DNA of 33,884 bases from Polyangia bacterium. Its GTDB lineage: Bacteria > Myxococcota_A > Polyangia > Polyangiales > Polyangiaceae. Positions 1 through 11,857 of the stretch are shown here, piece by piece; position 1 is the stretch's first letter, and every line of letters begins with the position of its first letter. The notes beneath the pieces were generated by a model. That model did not search any database. It was given only the letters and a program-made list of their open reading frames with translations, and had not been told where the DNA came from. A program made the translations under genes and the position numbers. Location of the stretch: NCBI GenBank assembly GCA_030426145.1, contig JAUHZF010000056.1:1-33884 (forward strand), in the 5' to 3' direction.

Positions 1-2
1 CA

Positions 3-515
3 CGCGAGATGCTGGTCGAGTTCACCCGCCAGCTGCTCATGGCCCTGTCCTACCTCCACAAGGCGGGCCTCGTTCACTCCGACCTGCACGGCGGCAACGT
101 GCTCATCACCCAGCTGCACACCCAGCCGGTGATCAAGCTCACCGACTTCGGGGTGGCGCACCAGCTCGACGGTCAGCACTGGTTCCGGCCCCAGGTGGCC
201 AACCCGAAGATCCTCACCCCCGAGCTCATCACCGCTGGCTACACGACGCGGCAGAGTGACCTCTACCAGCTGGGCCTGCTCATGTTCCGGATGCACACCG
301 GCATGAGCGCCATCCCGGAGGATACCCGCTACGAGGACATGCAGCGGCTCATCGCCGAGGGGGTACCGCGCCAGCGGGCCGAGCAGCTCCACACCCCGGT
401 GGGGCACGTCATCTCGAAGCTCCTCCGCCGGCGAGACGCCTACCGCTACCACACGGGTCAGGAGGTATGGGAAGACCTCCGCCGCGCCCTCCGGGGCGAG
501 CAGATCCGCCTCTGA
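3..515 (+). CDS. Ser/Thr protein kinase, C-terminal part (5' truncated by window edge)
   Basis: Only the C-lobe of a protein kinase domain is present, because the reading frame is open back to the window edge. The catalytic loop reads HSDLHGGNVL, followed by the metal-binding TDFGVAH. The HxD aspartate, the loop asparagine and DFG are all intact. The usual HRD arginine is Ser, and the catalytic-loop lysine of HRDLKxxN is His, a pattern also seen in APH- and ABC1-like kinases. After DFG there is an APE-like stretch (LTPELI) and an F-helix-like SDLYQLGLLMF. The protein ends shortly after the domain with no extra C-terminal module. It is convergent with the FKBP gene, 19 bases away. The N-terminal architecture and the substrate cannot be judged. 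Confidence 0.85.
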   Translation, partial: REMLVEFTRQLLMALSYLHKAGLVHSDLHGGNVLITQLHTQPVIKLTDFGVAHQLDGQHWFRPQVANPKILTPELITAGYTTRQSDLYQLGLLMFRMHTGMSAIPEDTRYEDMQRLIAEGVPRQRAEQLHTPVGHVISKLLRRRDAYRYHTGQEVWEDLRRALRGEQIRL

Positions 516-534
516 CCCGGTCGCTTGGGTCGCG

Positions 535-1101
535 TCACTCTTCGTCCATCGCCTCGTCCGGCGTCTCGTCCATCTCGTCCGGCACCTCGTCCTCGCCGTC
601 TTTGGGGGCGGCGGTCTTGGCGTCCTTGGGACTGGACTTGCCTTCGACTTCGAGGAGCTCGACGTCGAAGACGAGGGCCGCCTTGGGCGGGATCTTCGGG
701 GGCTTGCCCGCTTCGCCATAGGCGAGGTCGTACGGGATGGTCAGCTTCCGCTTACCCCCGACCTTCATGCCCACCACACCCTGGTCCCACCCCTTGATGA
801 CCGCACCCTTGCCCAGGGTGAAGGAGAACGGTTCTTTGCGGTCGACCGAGGAGTCGAACTTCTTGTTGTTCTTGAGCAAACGGCCTGTGTAGTGGACCTT
901 CACAGGGTCACCAGTTTCGGCCTCGGGGCCGTCTCCGACTACGATGTCCTCCTTCAGCAGCTCCTTGGGAGGCGTCGGGGCATCCGCCGCCGCAGTCGCC
1001 GTGGTCTTGGGCCTCGGGGCTGGCTCCGGGACTTTCTCCTCGCAGCCGACCGTTCCACCGATCACCAATCCCACCACCAGGGCTCCGAACTGTGCTCGCA
1101 T
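535..1101 (-). CDS. FKBP-type peptidyl-prolyl cis-trans isomerase, lipoprotein
   Basis: This 188-residue protein is predicted to catalyse cis-trans isomerisation of Xaa-Pro bonds in exported proteins. Residues 1-20 form a short lipoprotein-type signal ending in GTVGC (Cys20), so it is probably membrane-anchored on the periplasmic side. A Pro/Ala/Thr-rich linker follows. The FKBP fold covers about residues 55-150, with KVHYTGRLL, the FDSS turn, [27 protein letters not shown] and a final [10 protein letters not shown] strand, all typical of active FKBPs. The last 35 residues are very acidic (Asp/Glu with Met and Pro), which is unusual for the family and may be a disordered tail. AGGAG lies 6 bases before the ATG and supports this start. 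The gene is transcribed away from the membrane-protein gene at 1221. Confidence 0.93.
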   Translation of the reverse strand: MRAQFGALVVGLVIGGTVGCEEKVPEPAPRPKTTATAAADAPTPPKELLKEDIVVGDGPEAETGDPVKVHYTGRLLKNNKKFDSSVDRKEPFSFTLGKGAVIKGWDQGVVGMKVGGKRKLTIPYDLAYGEAGKPPKIPPKAALVFDVELLEVEGKSSPKDAKTAAPKDGEDEVPDEMDETPDEAMDEE

Positions 1102-1109
1102 CGTCGCTC

Positions 1110-1130
1110 CTGTCTAGACAGCCACGTGGC
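1110..1130. promoter_or_regulatory. Two abutting perfect palindromes upstream of the FKBP gene
   Basis: CTGTCTAGACAG (1110-1121) and GCCACGTGGC (1121-1130) are both perfect palindromes and share one base. They lie just upstream of the FKBP ribosome-binding site, within the divergent intergenic region 1102-1220. A dimeric regulator could bind here, or the RNA could fold next to the ribosome-binding site. No regulator is encoded alongside, so the role is inferred only from symmetry and position. Confidence 0.4.
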
Positions 1131-1220
1131 TCCGATCAAGAGCCCGATCCGCTCCGCGAGGGGCGGCCGGCGTCGCGACGGCAATTTCGGGCGTCGGGGC
1201 CGCCACCGTCCACCTATGCG

Positions 1221-2831
1221 GTGACCGCTCTCGCGGTGGCGGACCGCTGGGCGAATGCGGTGGGGCCGGTGCGCCTCGTCTGCGAGCCGCGTGGGCTTCG
1301 GCTCGAGCTCATCCAAGTGGGGCGCTTCGCCCAGGGTTTCGCTTTTGCGGGCCTCGCCGACACCGTCAGCTTCACCGTCCCGTACCGAGCGGTCCGCGGC
1401 ATGGTTCAGCACGGACGGGCGCTCCATCTCTCGCTCGATCCGCACGCAGCCACGCCCTACAACCGGTTTGCCCTCACGCACTTCGCCGCCGGCCCGCCGC
1501 GGTCGTTGCTCTGGTCTCTGAGGCTGCGAAGCTGGGCGCTCGTGGTGGTGACGCTCCTCGCGCTGATGGCCGGCGTGGCCATCGCGCTCGCCGTGGCGCG
1601 GGCCGAGTCGAGCGCGCCTTCGTGGGCGCCGTGGGCCCTCGGGGCACTCTGTTCGGTGCTCATCCACCCGTTGCTGCGCGGGGTGGTTCGTCGCCTCACG
1701 GCAGGAGGGCAGGAGAGCGACCGGCTCCGCGCGCGCTTCGAACGCATCGTCGCCGCCCAGCTCGGACTCGAGGTCGCTCCCGAGCTCGGGCCGCAGCGCC
1801 CCGTCGAAGGTCCCGTGGTGCACGTAGGGCAGCTCATGGGGCAACGGGGGCGCCGGTGGGCCATCGCGCTCAGCTTGGCGAGCGTGGGCGCCTCCGTGGC
1901 CGTGCTCACGGTGCGCGAGCTCGGGATTCAGCCCGAGCGCATCTTCGCCGCTCCGCTGATGCGGGTCGGTTTTGCACCTCGCGTGCGTCGGATCGGCGAC
2001 CTGGCCGTGAAAGCGGCCGACCCGAAGCTCCCGCTCTGCAGCTGCACGCGCCCCGACGCCGCGATGTGGCGTGAAGCCTTCGACGAGCTCGCCATCCTCG
2101 TGCAGCCGGTGGTGCCGCCGCGTGGGCAGACCGCGCCCATGTGGTTGCGCGTCGACCAGACCTATCCCCTCGACGCGCTCGGCGAGGACGAAGAGGTCGA
2201 GCTCGACCTCGCCGTGGTCAACAACGGGCGGCGCACCTTCGAAGACATCGATCTCACCCTCACCTTCGCCCGTCGCGATGGCGCGGGTCGGCGCGGCAGC
2301 CTCGTCGAGCGAGGCCTGCATTGGCCTCGGAAGCTCGCCCCGGGCGAATCGGTGAAATGGCGGGTCGAAGCGAGCGGCACGGAGATGAAGGTGGAGGGCC
2401 GCTACGACCGCCGGGTGACCCTGGCGAAGCTCGCCCCGCCCGAGGCTTTCGACGACCTCGCCGAGGCGCGCCTCCCGATGGTGCGCCTGCACGCCGCGGT
2501 GATGCTCGCCTACGCCGGCCACGATCGAGGCCACCAGCGCGCCGCGGCGCTCTCTGGGCTGCCGCCGGCGGGGCAGGAGATCCAGCGCCAGCTCGTGGCG
2601 AGTCGCGCTCCACTTCGATTGTGCGACGTCGAGGTGGTGCCCACGGTGGGGTTACGCGCTTGCCTGTTCAACGGGAGCGAGCGGCTCCATCGCTCGCTCG
2701 TGGTGCGACCGTTGCGTGGGGGCGCGTCGCCGCTTCGTATCGACGACATTTTCGTCGCGGGTACGGGCTTGCAAATCACTTTGCCCGGAGCAGACGCGCC
2801 CACCGCGTCTTACGTGGTCGACCCCCCCTGA
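1221..2831 (+). CDS. Polytopic membrane protein of unknown function
   Basis: I do not recognise this family. The GTG at 1221 is chosen because an upstream ATG at 1092 would run into the FKBP gene and encode atypical Arg/Pro-rich sequence. No clear Shine-Dalgarno is visible, so the start is uncertain. The N-terminal ~95 residues look like a soluble beta-rich domain. Three hydrophobic segments follow: around WALVVVTLLALMAG, around WALGALCSVLIHPLL and around WAIALSLASVGASVAVLTV. The C-terminal ~270 residues are soluble. They contain a CSC motif in PLCSCTRPDAAMW and an Ig-like stretch with strands such as EVELDLAVVNNG and KWRVEASG. With three membrane spans the two soluble ends should lie on opposite sides of the membrane. 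Codon bias is typical of the window, so this is a real gene. Confidence 0.75.
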   Translation: MTALAVADRWANAVGPVRLVCEPRGLRLELIQVGRFAQGFAFAGLADTVSFTVPYRAVRGMVQHGRALHLSLDPHAATPYNRFALTHFAAGPPRSLLWSLRLRSWALVVVTLLALMAGVAIALAVARAESSAPSWAPWALGALCSVLIHPLLRGVVRRLTAGGQESDRLRARFERIVAAQLGLEVAPELGPQRPVEGPVVHVGQLMGQRGRRWAIALSLASVGASVAVLTVRELGIQPERIFAAPLMRVGFAPRVRRIGDLAVKAADPKLPLCSCTRPDAAMWREAFDELAILVQPVVPPRGQTAPMWLRVDQTYPLDALGEDEEVELDLAVVNNGRRTFEDIDLTLTFARRDGAGRRGSLVERGLHWPRKLAPGESVKWRVEASGTEMKVEGRYDRRVTLAKLAPPEAFDDLAEARLPMVRLHAAVMLAYAGHDRGHQRAAALSGLPPAGQEIQRQLVASRAPLRLCDVEVVPTVGLRACLFNGSERLHRSLVVRPLRGGASPLRIDDIFVAGTGLQITLPGADAPTASYVVDPP

Positions 2832-2933
2832 CCTTCCCTCTGTTCGCCTTTCTCGATGCGGTCCTGAGAGAAAAGTGCAGCGGGACTACAGGTGGCGTGA
2901 AGGTGCGATGAAGCGTGCTAGCTTTGCCCGCTC

Positions 2934-3965
2934 ATGGGCAGCAGCAAGGCTTTGGTTCGGGGGGCGTTGATGGTGGCCGGGGGGCTCATGCTCACCGCAT
3001 GTGCGAGCGACGAGAGCGAGCCGCTCGATCTGGGTCGCTACGACCTCCCCATCATCAACGGCGATCTCGACACGGAGCACCAAGCGGTCGTGTTTGCGTT
3101 CAGCAACAACGGCGCGTGTACCGGCACCATCATCCACCGCTCTGGCTCCAACGCCTACGTGCTCACGGCCGCGCACTGCTTCGGTGGGGGAGCCTTGCAG
3201 GGGATCATCATCGCCGACGACGTGAACCAGGCCACGCAGGCCGACGTCATGCAGGTCGCCGACTACGAAGTGCATCCGCAGTACAACCCCAACAGCCAAG
3301 ACCTCGCGTACGACTTCGCCATGATGCGGGTGGTCGGTGCGTCCGCGGCCACGCCGGTCATCCCGGCCCTCAGCCCGTCCGAAGACAACCTCCAGGTCGG
3401 CACGCCCCTCATTCACGTGGGCTACGGCAAGACCTTCGCCAACGACCAGAACAACTCGCAACGACGCCGCGGCTCGGGATCCATCTCGCAGGTGGCTGGC
3501 GTGCAGATCGCCTACAACCAGGCCCAGGGTCCGTGTCAGGGCGACAGCGGCGGCCCCGACCTCGTCGTCACCCCGGGTGGTGAGCGTGTCGCGGGCGTGG
3601 TGTCCTTCGGCGACCAGGACTGCAGCCAGTTCGGCGTCAGTGGTCGTGCGTCGTCCGTTTACGACACCTTCATCGTGCCCTTCATCGGCGAAGACCCGAC
3701 CGGCTCCACCGTTGCGTCGTCCACCTCCGCCACCGGCGGCGGCGTCGGGGGGATGAACGGCGCGGGCGGCGCGGGCGCCGTGGGTGGCGTGGGGGCCAAC
3801 GGTCCGGGCAACGGCAACTGGACCAACGGCCTCGACGAAGAAGAGGATTACGACGACATCCAGGTCAGCTCCGGTTGTTCGACCTCCGGTCGTGACGGCA
3901 GCGGTGATGCCACCTGGCTCGTCGCCCTCGCCCTCGGCGCGGTGGCGCTGAGACGTCGAGGTTGA
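2934..3965 (+). CDS. Trypsin-like serine protease (S1) with lipobox and MYXO-CTERM-like tail
   Basis: This is a secreted chymotrypsin-fold protease. The catalytic triad is visible: His81 in LTAAHC, Asp127 in DLAYDFAMMRV and Ser205 in QGDSGGPDL. The mature N-terminus may be near IINGDLD (residues 40-46), which resembles the IVGG activation site. C62 and C82 fit the conserved histidine-loop disulfide. Residues 1-23 are a signal sequence ending in LTAC, a plausible lipobox. After the protease domain comes a Gly/Ala/Asn-rich linker (about 260-300), an acidic patch, then a short tail with Cys315, a hydrophobic helix (WLVALALGAVAL) and a terminal RRRG. This layout is the MYXO-CTERM sorting tail of the Myxococcota. 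Having both a lipobox and a MYXO-CTERM tail is odd, and one of them may not be used. Confidence 0.92.
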   Translation: MGSSKALVRGALMVAGGLMLTACASDESEPLDLGRYDLPIINGDLDTEHQAVVFAFSNNGACTGTIIHRSGSNAYVLTAAHCFGGGALQGIIIADDVNQATQADVMQVADYEVHPQYNPNSQDLAYDFAMMRVVGASAATPVIPALSPSEDNLQVGTPLIHVGYGKTFANDQNNSQRRRGSGSISQVAGVQIAYNQAQGPCQGDSGGPDLVVTPGGERVAGVVSFGDQDCSQFGVSGRASSVYDTFIVPFIGEDPTGSTVASSTSATGGGVGGMNGAGGAGAVGGVGANGPGNGNWTNGLDEEEDYDDIQVSSGCSTSGRDGSGDATWLVALALGAVALRRRG

Positions 3966-4119
3966 GGGTCGCAGAGGTCGAGCTCGTCGCGTTGACGTTC
4001 GGGCGCACCGGCTGAGCGCCGAAAAACTGCCGTTGGGGCAGACATGGGCCATCGGATCGGCGGATCCGGGCCCTTCTCGGTGGCCGATCGGCGTCGCATT
4101 GGGGATCACACCGACGCCC

Positions 4120-6654
4120 ATGTCCCTCCGCCCCCATCGGTTGCGCGAGCTTGCGCAGGATCTCGACCAAAGCCTGGGCGCCCTCGGTCTCGATGCCGAG
4201 CAGGCGGCCTACGACGGCTGGTTCGACCCGGCGGCCCTCGTGCAGGCCCTGGAGGCTGACGAGAGCCCGCTCTTGCTCCGGGTGCATCCACCGCTGGTCG
4301 ACGCCGAGGAGGGCTACGCGCCCACACCTCGGCCGCCCGGCTGGCTGCGGCTCGATGACGCGCCACGGGTCGCCGTCCAGGGGCAGGGCGAGGCCACCGC
4401 CCTGAAGGTGGTGTCGGTCTCTCTCGAGGCGGCAAAGGAGCGTTGGCCCGGGTACCTCAAGGGCAAGCCCAAATGGGTGGCCACGCTCGCGCTCGAGGGC
4501 GACACGACCTGGCGCGTGGCCGAAGCGGTCGGCGACGACGAAGAGGCCGCCATGGCGCAGCTCGGTGGCCTCGGTCAGGCGCTCGCGCGGCGGCTCGGGG
4601 TCGACGGTCCTGAGGGAGCGCCGGTCACGAGCGATGCGTCGAACGCCTCCATCCCCACGGCAGGCGAGCTGGCTCCGTGGACCTTTCGGCGGGAGGGTGA
4701 GCTCTGGGTGCTGCGCGACTACGCGAGCCACGGGCCCCGCGAATCGGCATCTGGTGAGTGGACCGCGCTGGTGGTGATGTTCGTCGGCGCGATCGCCTGT
4801 TGGGTCATGACCGCGCGCAGCTACGGCGCAGCGGCATGGGAGCCGGCCGCCATCTGGGGGGCGAGCGCCTTCGTGCTCTCCCTGGCCAGTTTCGCCACCT
4901 TCCACATCGCACGGCACTCGTCGCGTTACCGCGAGCGCAGCGAGGCCATCATGTTCATGGCGGCGGGCAGCTTCGTCGTGTCGCCCTGGCTCAGCCGGGC
5001 TGGCGCCGTCGACGACAAGCCCGAAGGAAGCTACGGCGCGGCCGTGAAGCTCCGTGAGCTCGAGCGCGCGAGCGTGGCCGAGATCGGGGGCTACACCATT
5101 CGGCTCGACACGACCCACGGGCCCATGGACGTGGGGGCCCTCGCGTCGAAAGGCATGGCCGAGCGATGGCGCGAGGTGCTGCTCCGCTACGCCGGTGCCG
5201 TGGGGCAGGGGCCCGTACCCGCCCTCACGTCGGTCACCGCTCAGGCCGCGTTGGTGCTTCTCGCGACGCTCACCGGATGCGCGCCGGCCGTCGAGCCGCC
5301 CCCGCCCCCGGTTCCGTCTGCCGTGCCGCGTCCGGCTGCCCCTGCGCCCCCGCCGGTGGCGCGTGCGCTCCCGGCTCCGAGCGCTACCGCGGTGGCGCCG
5401 GCCGCGCCCGCGCTCACGTTGCTGGAAGACGACTTCGCGGGCGCCAAGGCCAAGGCGACGTCCGAGGGAAAGATGCTCTTCGTCGAGGTCTGGGCACCCT
5501 GGTGCCACACCTGCCTCAGCATGAAGGGCTTCGTGCTCCCCGACCCCGCCGTCGCGGCACTGCAAGACCAGGTCGTGTTCTCTGCCATCGACAGCGATCG
5601 GCCCGAGAACGAGGCGTTCATGGATCGCTACGCGGTCAACATGTGGCCCACGCTCTTCGTCATCGACCCCGCGGACGACCGCGTGCTCGGCATGTGGCCC
5701 GGCTCGGCTTCGGTGGAGGAGCTTCGCAAGTTCGTGGTCGACGCCGTCGACGCGGGCCGAGCCGCCGGGGACCCGAAGAGCCCCGAGGCGGCGCTGGTCG
5801 CGGCCAAGGGCGCGCAGGCGGCCGGCAAGTACGCCGAAGCGATCACCCACTACGAGCTCGCGTTGAAGCGGGGCGGCTCGGACTGGTCACGCCGGAGCGA
5901 AGCGCTTCACGGGCTCACTTTCGCCAACTATCGCGCAGGCCGATTCGCGCGGTGCGCTGAGCTCGGAACCAAACACGCAGAGGAGATCGAGGGGGCTGCC
6001 ATTCCCACCGACTTCAGCTACGTGCTGCTCTCCTGCGCCAAGCGGGTCAAGGTCGCTTCGGTCCGCGACCCGGCGCGTGCGGCGGCGCTGAAGCGGCTCG
6101 AACGACACGTGGCCGACTTCCCCGCCAGCGCATCCGTCGACGATCGTGCCGACGCCCTCGGCCTGCTCGCGGGCGAGGTCGGCCAAGGCGATCCCAAGCG
6201 CCGGGTCGAGCTTCTCCAGCGCCAGCTCGCTCTTCTCGAGACGGCCGCGGCCGAGGCCCCGGGTCCCAAAGAAGCGTCGACCTTCGACTACATCCGGATG
6301 AACACCTACCTGTCGCTCGGCCAGGGGGAGAAGGCCGTGGCCCTGCTGAGCAAGCGCATGGTCGAGCTCCCCGACAACTACGAGCCGGCGGCGCGGCTCG
6401 CCCAGGCTTTCATCTCGCTCCGTGCGTACGAGCGAGCGCGTGACCCGCTCGCGCGGGCGGTGAAGCAGTCGTACGGCCCGAGGCAGCTGCGCTACCTCGA
6501 GCAGCGCATCGATCTCGAGCTCGCCCTGAAAGACGTGGCCAGGATCAAGACCGCACGCGAGGCCTTCTACGCCGCCTTCGAGAAGCTCCCCGAAGACCGC
6601 CGCAAGGACTTCGCCAAGCGCGCTCAGCGCGTCAAAGCAGCCCTCGGACGCTGA
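4120..6654 (+). CDS. Membrane-anchored thioredoxin-fold protein with TPR-like C-terminus (possible gene fusion)
   Basis: The ATG at 4120 is preferred to the in-frame ATG at 4033 because the extra 29 residues look non-coding. About residues 1-210 form a soluble domain I do not recognise. Two membrane segments follow (WTALVVMFVGAIACWVM and AAIWGASAFVLSLASFATF). At about residues 371-387 a hydrophobic stretch ends in ATLTGC (Cys387) and runs into a Pro/Ala-rich linker, just as in a lipoprotein signal. Next is a thioredoxin-like domain with VWAPWCHTC (Cys462, Cys465), as in thiol-disulfide reductases of the DsbD-C/thioredoxin-7 type. The last ~250 residues are helical with TPR-like repeats. The thioredoxin part should face the periplasm. 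It is tail-to-tail with the next gene, 4 bases apart. It could be a true fusion or two genes joined by loss of a stop codon. Confidence 0.82.
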   Translation: MSLRPHRLRELAQDLDQSLGALGLDAEQAAYDGWFDPAALVQALEADESPLLLRVHPPLVDAEEGYAPTPRPPGWLRLDDAPRVAVQGQGEATALKVVSVSLEAAKERWPGYLKGKPKWVATLALEGDTTWRVAEAVGDDEEAAMAQLGGLGQALARRLGVDGPEGAPVTSDASNASIPTAGELAPWTFRREGELWVLRDYASHGPRESASGEWTALVVMFVGAIACWVMTARSYGAAAWEPAAIWGASAFVLSLASFATFHIARHSSRYRERSEAIMFMAAGSFVVSPWLSRAGAVDDKPEGSYGAAVKLRELERASVAEIGGYTIRLDTTHGPMDVGALASKGMAERWREVLLRYAGAVGQGPVPALTSVTAQAALVLLATLTGCAPAVEPPPPPVPSAVPRPAAPAPPPVARALPAPSATAVAPAAPALTLLEDDFAGAKAKATSEGKMLFVEVWAPWCHTCLSMKGFVLPDPAVAALQDQVVFSAIDSDRPENEAFMDRYAVNMWPTLFVIDPADDRVLGMWPGSASVEELRKFVVDAVDAGRAAGDPKSPEAALVAAKGAQAAGKYAEAITHYELALKRGGSDWSRRSEALHGLTFANYRAGRFARCAELGTKHAEEIEGAAIPTDFSYVLLSCAKRVKVASVRDPARAAALKRLERHVADFPASASVDDRADALGLLAGEVGQGDPKRRVELLQRQLALLETAAAEAPGPKEASTFDYIRMNTYLSLGQGEKAVALLSKRMVELPDNYEPAARLAQAFISLRAYERARDPLARAVKQSYGPRQLRYLEQRIDLELALKDVARIKTAREAFYAAFEKLPEDRRKDFAKRAQRVKAALGR

Positions 6655-6658
6655 AGCG

Positions 6659-9853
<3,195 letters not shown>

Positions 9854-9951
9854 CGTGCTCGCCTGGGCGCCAGATCCTCCGGCGCCTCAGTCTAGCCAGC
9901 GCATAGCCCTTCGGCAGCGGCGGGGCCAAGTCGGCGCCAGGATTCGACGCC

Positions 9952-11781
9952 TTACTCAGCCGCCGACTGCTCGTCGAGGCTCTCGCCGTAGACGTCGTCG
10001 ATGACGTCGGCGTACTTCTTGTTGACCACGGAACGCTTCACCTTGAGCGTGGGGGTCAGTTCGCCATTCTCGATGCTGAACGGCTTGTCGAGCACGCGGA
10101 ACTTCTTGATCTGCTCGACGCGCGCCATGTCCTTGTTCACGAGGTCGACGTGCTCTTGGAGCTCGCCGTTGAGCTGCGGACTCGACGGAAGGTCCTTCAT
10201 GTCGATGCCGTGCTCCTTGGCGAATGCCTGTGCCTTCTCGGGGTCGAGCGAGATGAGGGCGATGAGGTACTTGCGGCGATCGCCCACGACCACGGCCTCG
10301 CCGACGAGGAGGTGATCCTTGAGCGACGACTCGATGTTCTTGGGGGCGATGTTCTTGCCACCCGCGGTGATGATGAGGTCCTTCTTGCGGCCCGTGATGT
10401 GGAGGAAGCCCTCGTCGTCGAACTTTCCGAGGTCGCCGGAGTGGAGGTAGCCGTTGATGAGCGTCTCATCGGTCGCCTCCTTGTTCTTGTAGTAGCCCAT
10501 GAACACGTTGGGCCCCTTGACGAGGATCTCGTCGTCTTCGGCGATCTTCACCTCGACCCCGGGGAATGCGGGACCGACGGAGCCGAACTTCGTTCGGCCG
10601 GGCACGTTGAAGCTCGTGGGGCCGGTGTCTTCGGACTGGCCGTAGACCTCGTTGATGACCAGGTCGAGACCGGCGAAGAAGCGGATGATCTCGGCGGAGA
10701 TGGGGGCGGCCCCAGACACGCAGACGCGCGCCTTGTCGAGGCCGAGGGCTTCTTTGACCGTGGGGTAGACCCGGCCCGCGAAGAAGTCGTACTTGAGCTT
10801 GAGGAAGCCCGTTGGCTCCTGGCCCTTGCAACGCAGGGCATTGACCTCGGTGCCGGTGGAGCGCGCCCACTCGACGAGCTTGGCCTTGATGCCGGTGGCC
10901 TGGGCGAGCTTCTCCTTCACGCCGGCGTAGAACTTCTCGTAGATGCGGGGTACCGCGAAGAGCACCGTGGGCTTCACCTCTTTGAGGTTGTCGGCCACCT
11001 TGGCGATCGATTCGGCGTAGTAGACCTGCGAGCCGGCCGTGCACGGGCCATGGAGGGTGAAGACCTGCTCGGCGATGTGCGAAAGCGGCAGGTAGCTGAG
11101 GCTACGGTCGTTGGGTGACAGGCCCACGAGCTCACGGGCCGCCTGCGCCGTCCAGGCGAGGTTGTGGTGACTCAGCATCACGCCCTTCGGTGGGCCCGTG
11201 GTGCCCGAGGTGTAGATCAGGGTGGCGAGGGAAGCGTCGTCGAGCGCGTCGATGTGCTCTTGCAGCACCTCTTCCGAGGTCTCCTCGGCCAACGCATTGA
11301 AGGCCTCCCAGTTCAGCACCTTGTCGTGCTTCACGTCACAGCCCTTCATGGTGACGACCTTCTCGAGGTGAGGCAGCTCGTCGAGCTTCTCCTCGACCTT
11401 CTTCCACTGTTCCTCGTTCTCGACGAAGACCACCTTGGCCTCGGTGTGCTCCACGATGTAGTGGACCTCGGCGGGCGAGTTGGTGGCGTAGATGCCGGCG
11501 GGAACGCCGCCCGCCATCATGGTGGCGAGATCGGCCACTGACCACTCGGGGCGGTTGAAGGCGAGGATACAGGTGCAGCTGCCGTCTTCGGGGTCGCCGC
11601 CCTTCTGTTTGCGGCCGATACCGAACGCGATGAGGGCGCGCGCCGCGGTCTTCACCTCGTCGGCGTAGGTCTTCCAGGTGGTGGCGCGCCAGCTCCCCTT
11701 GTTCTTGGCGTAGTAGGCGGGGGCGGTGGGGCGGACCTCGGCCTGCTTCAGCAGGCGGTGAATGATGGTGTCGGCAGACAT
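9952..11781 (-). CDS. Long-chain fatty-acid-CoA ligase (AMP-binding, FadD15-like)
   Basis: This adenylate-forming enzyme should activate long-chain fatty acids with ATP and CoA. The size (about 609 residues) fits the family. The phosphate-binding motif is LIYTSGTTGPPKGV, followed by MLSHHN. YGQSEDTGP is the A5-type adenine-contact motif, with Ser-Glu-Asp in place of the usual Thr-Glu. The HSGDLGKFDDEGFLHI and GRKKDLIITAGGKNI segments match the hinge and C-terminal domain, with the late lysine region near TPTLKVKR. The start is placed at the ATG at 11781 (MSADTIIHRL). An in-frame ATG at 11793 would add only four residues. No signal peptide or membrane span is seen, so it is cytoplasmic or peripheral. 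It lies next to a secreted esterase and a FadL-type channel, which suggests use of external lipids. Confidence 0.94.
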   Translation of the reverse strand: MSADTIIHRLLKQAEVRPTAPAYYAKNKGSWRATTWKTYADEVKTAARALIAFGIGRKQKGGDPEDGSCTCILAFNRPEWSVADLATMMAGGVPAGIYATNSPAEVHYIVEHTEAKVVFVENEEQWKKVEEKLDELPHLEKVVTMKGCDVKHDKVLNWEAFNALAEETSEEVLQEHIDALDDASLATLIYTSGTTGPPKGVMLSHHNLAWTAQAARELVGLSPNDRSLSYLPLSHIAEQVFTLHGPCTAGSQVYYAESIAKVADNLKEVKPTVLFAVPRIYEKFYAGVKEKLAQATGIKAKLVEWARSTGTEVNALRCKGQEPTGFLKLKYDFFAGRVYPTVKEALGLDKARVCVSGAAPISAEIIRFFAGLDLVINEVYGQSEDTGPTSFNVPGRTKFGSVGPAFPGVEVKIAEDDEILVKGPNVFMGYYKNKEATDETLINGYLHSGDLGKFDDEGFLHITGRKKDLIITAGGKNIAPKNIESSLKDHLLVGEAVVVGDRRKYLIALISLDPEKAQAFAKEHGIDMKDLPSSPQLNGELQEHVDLVNKDMARVEQIKKFRVLDKPFSIENGELTPTLKVKRSVVNKKYADVIDDVYGESLDEQSAAE

Positions 11782-11857
11782 AGGGCTGCCCATCCGGTTA
11801 CCACACCGTTTCAGGATGGTGTAGTCGCGGTGTCGCGTACCGCGACGATCTGTTGCG

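Noticed and set aside
513..532. Possible terminator GACCC-N8-GGGTC between the first kinase and the FKBP gene
   Set aside because: Only a 5-bp stem with an 8-base loop and no T tract; too weak to call.
2845..2880. Hairpin TTTCTC...GAGAAA after the membrane-protein gene
   Set aside because: Short stem with a long loop and no following T tract; not a convincing terminator.
3865..5850. Long minus-strand open frame across the protease end and the thioredoxin gene
   Set aside because: Spans two real plus-strand genes with motifs; product is Arg/Gly/His-rich without domains.
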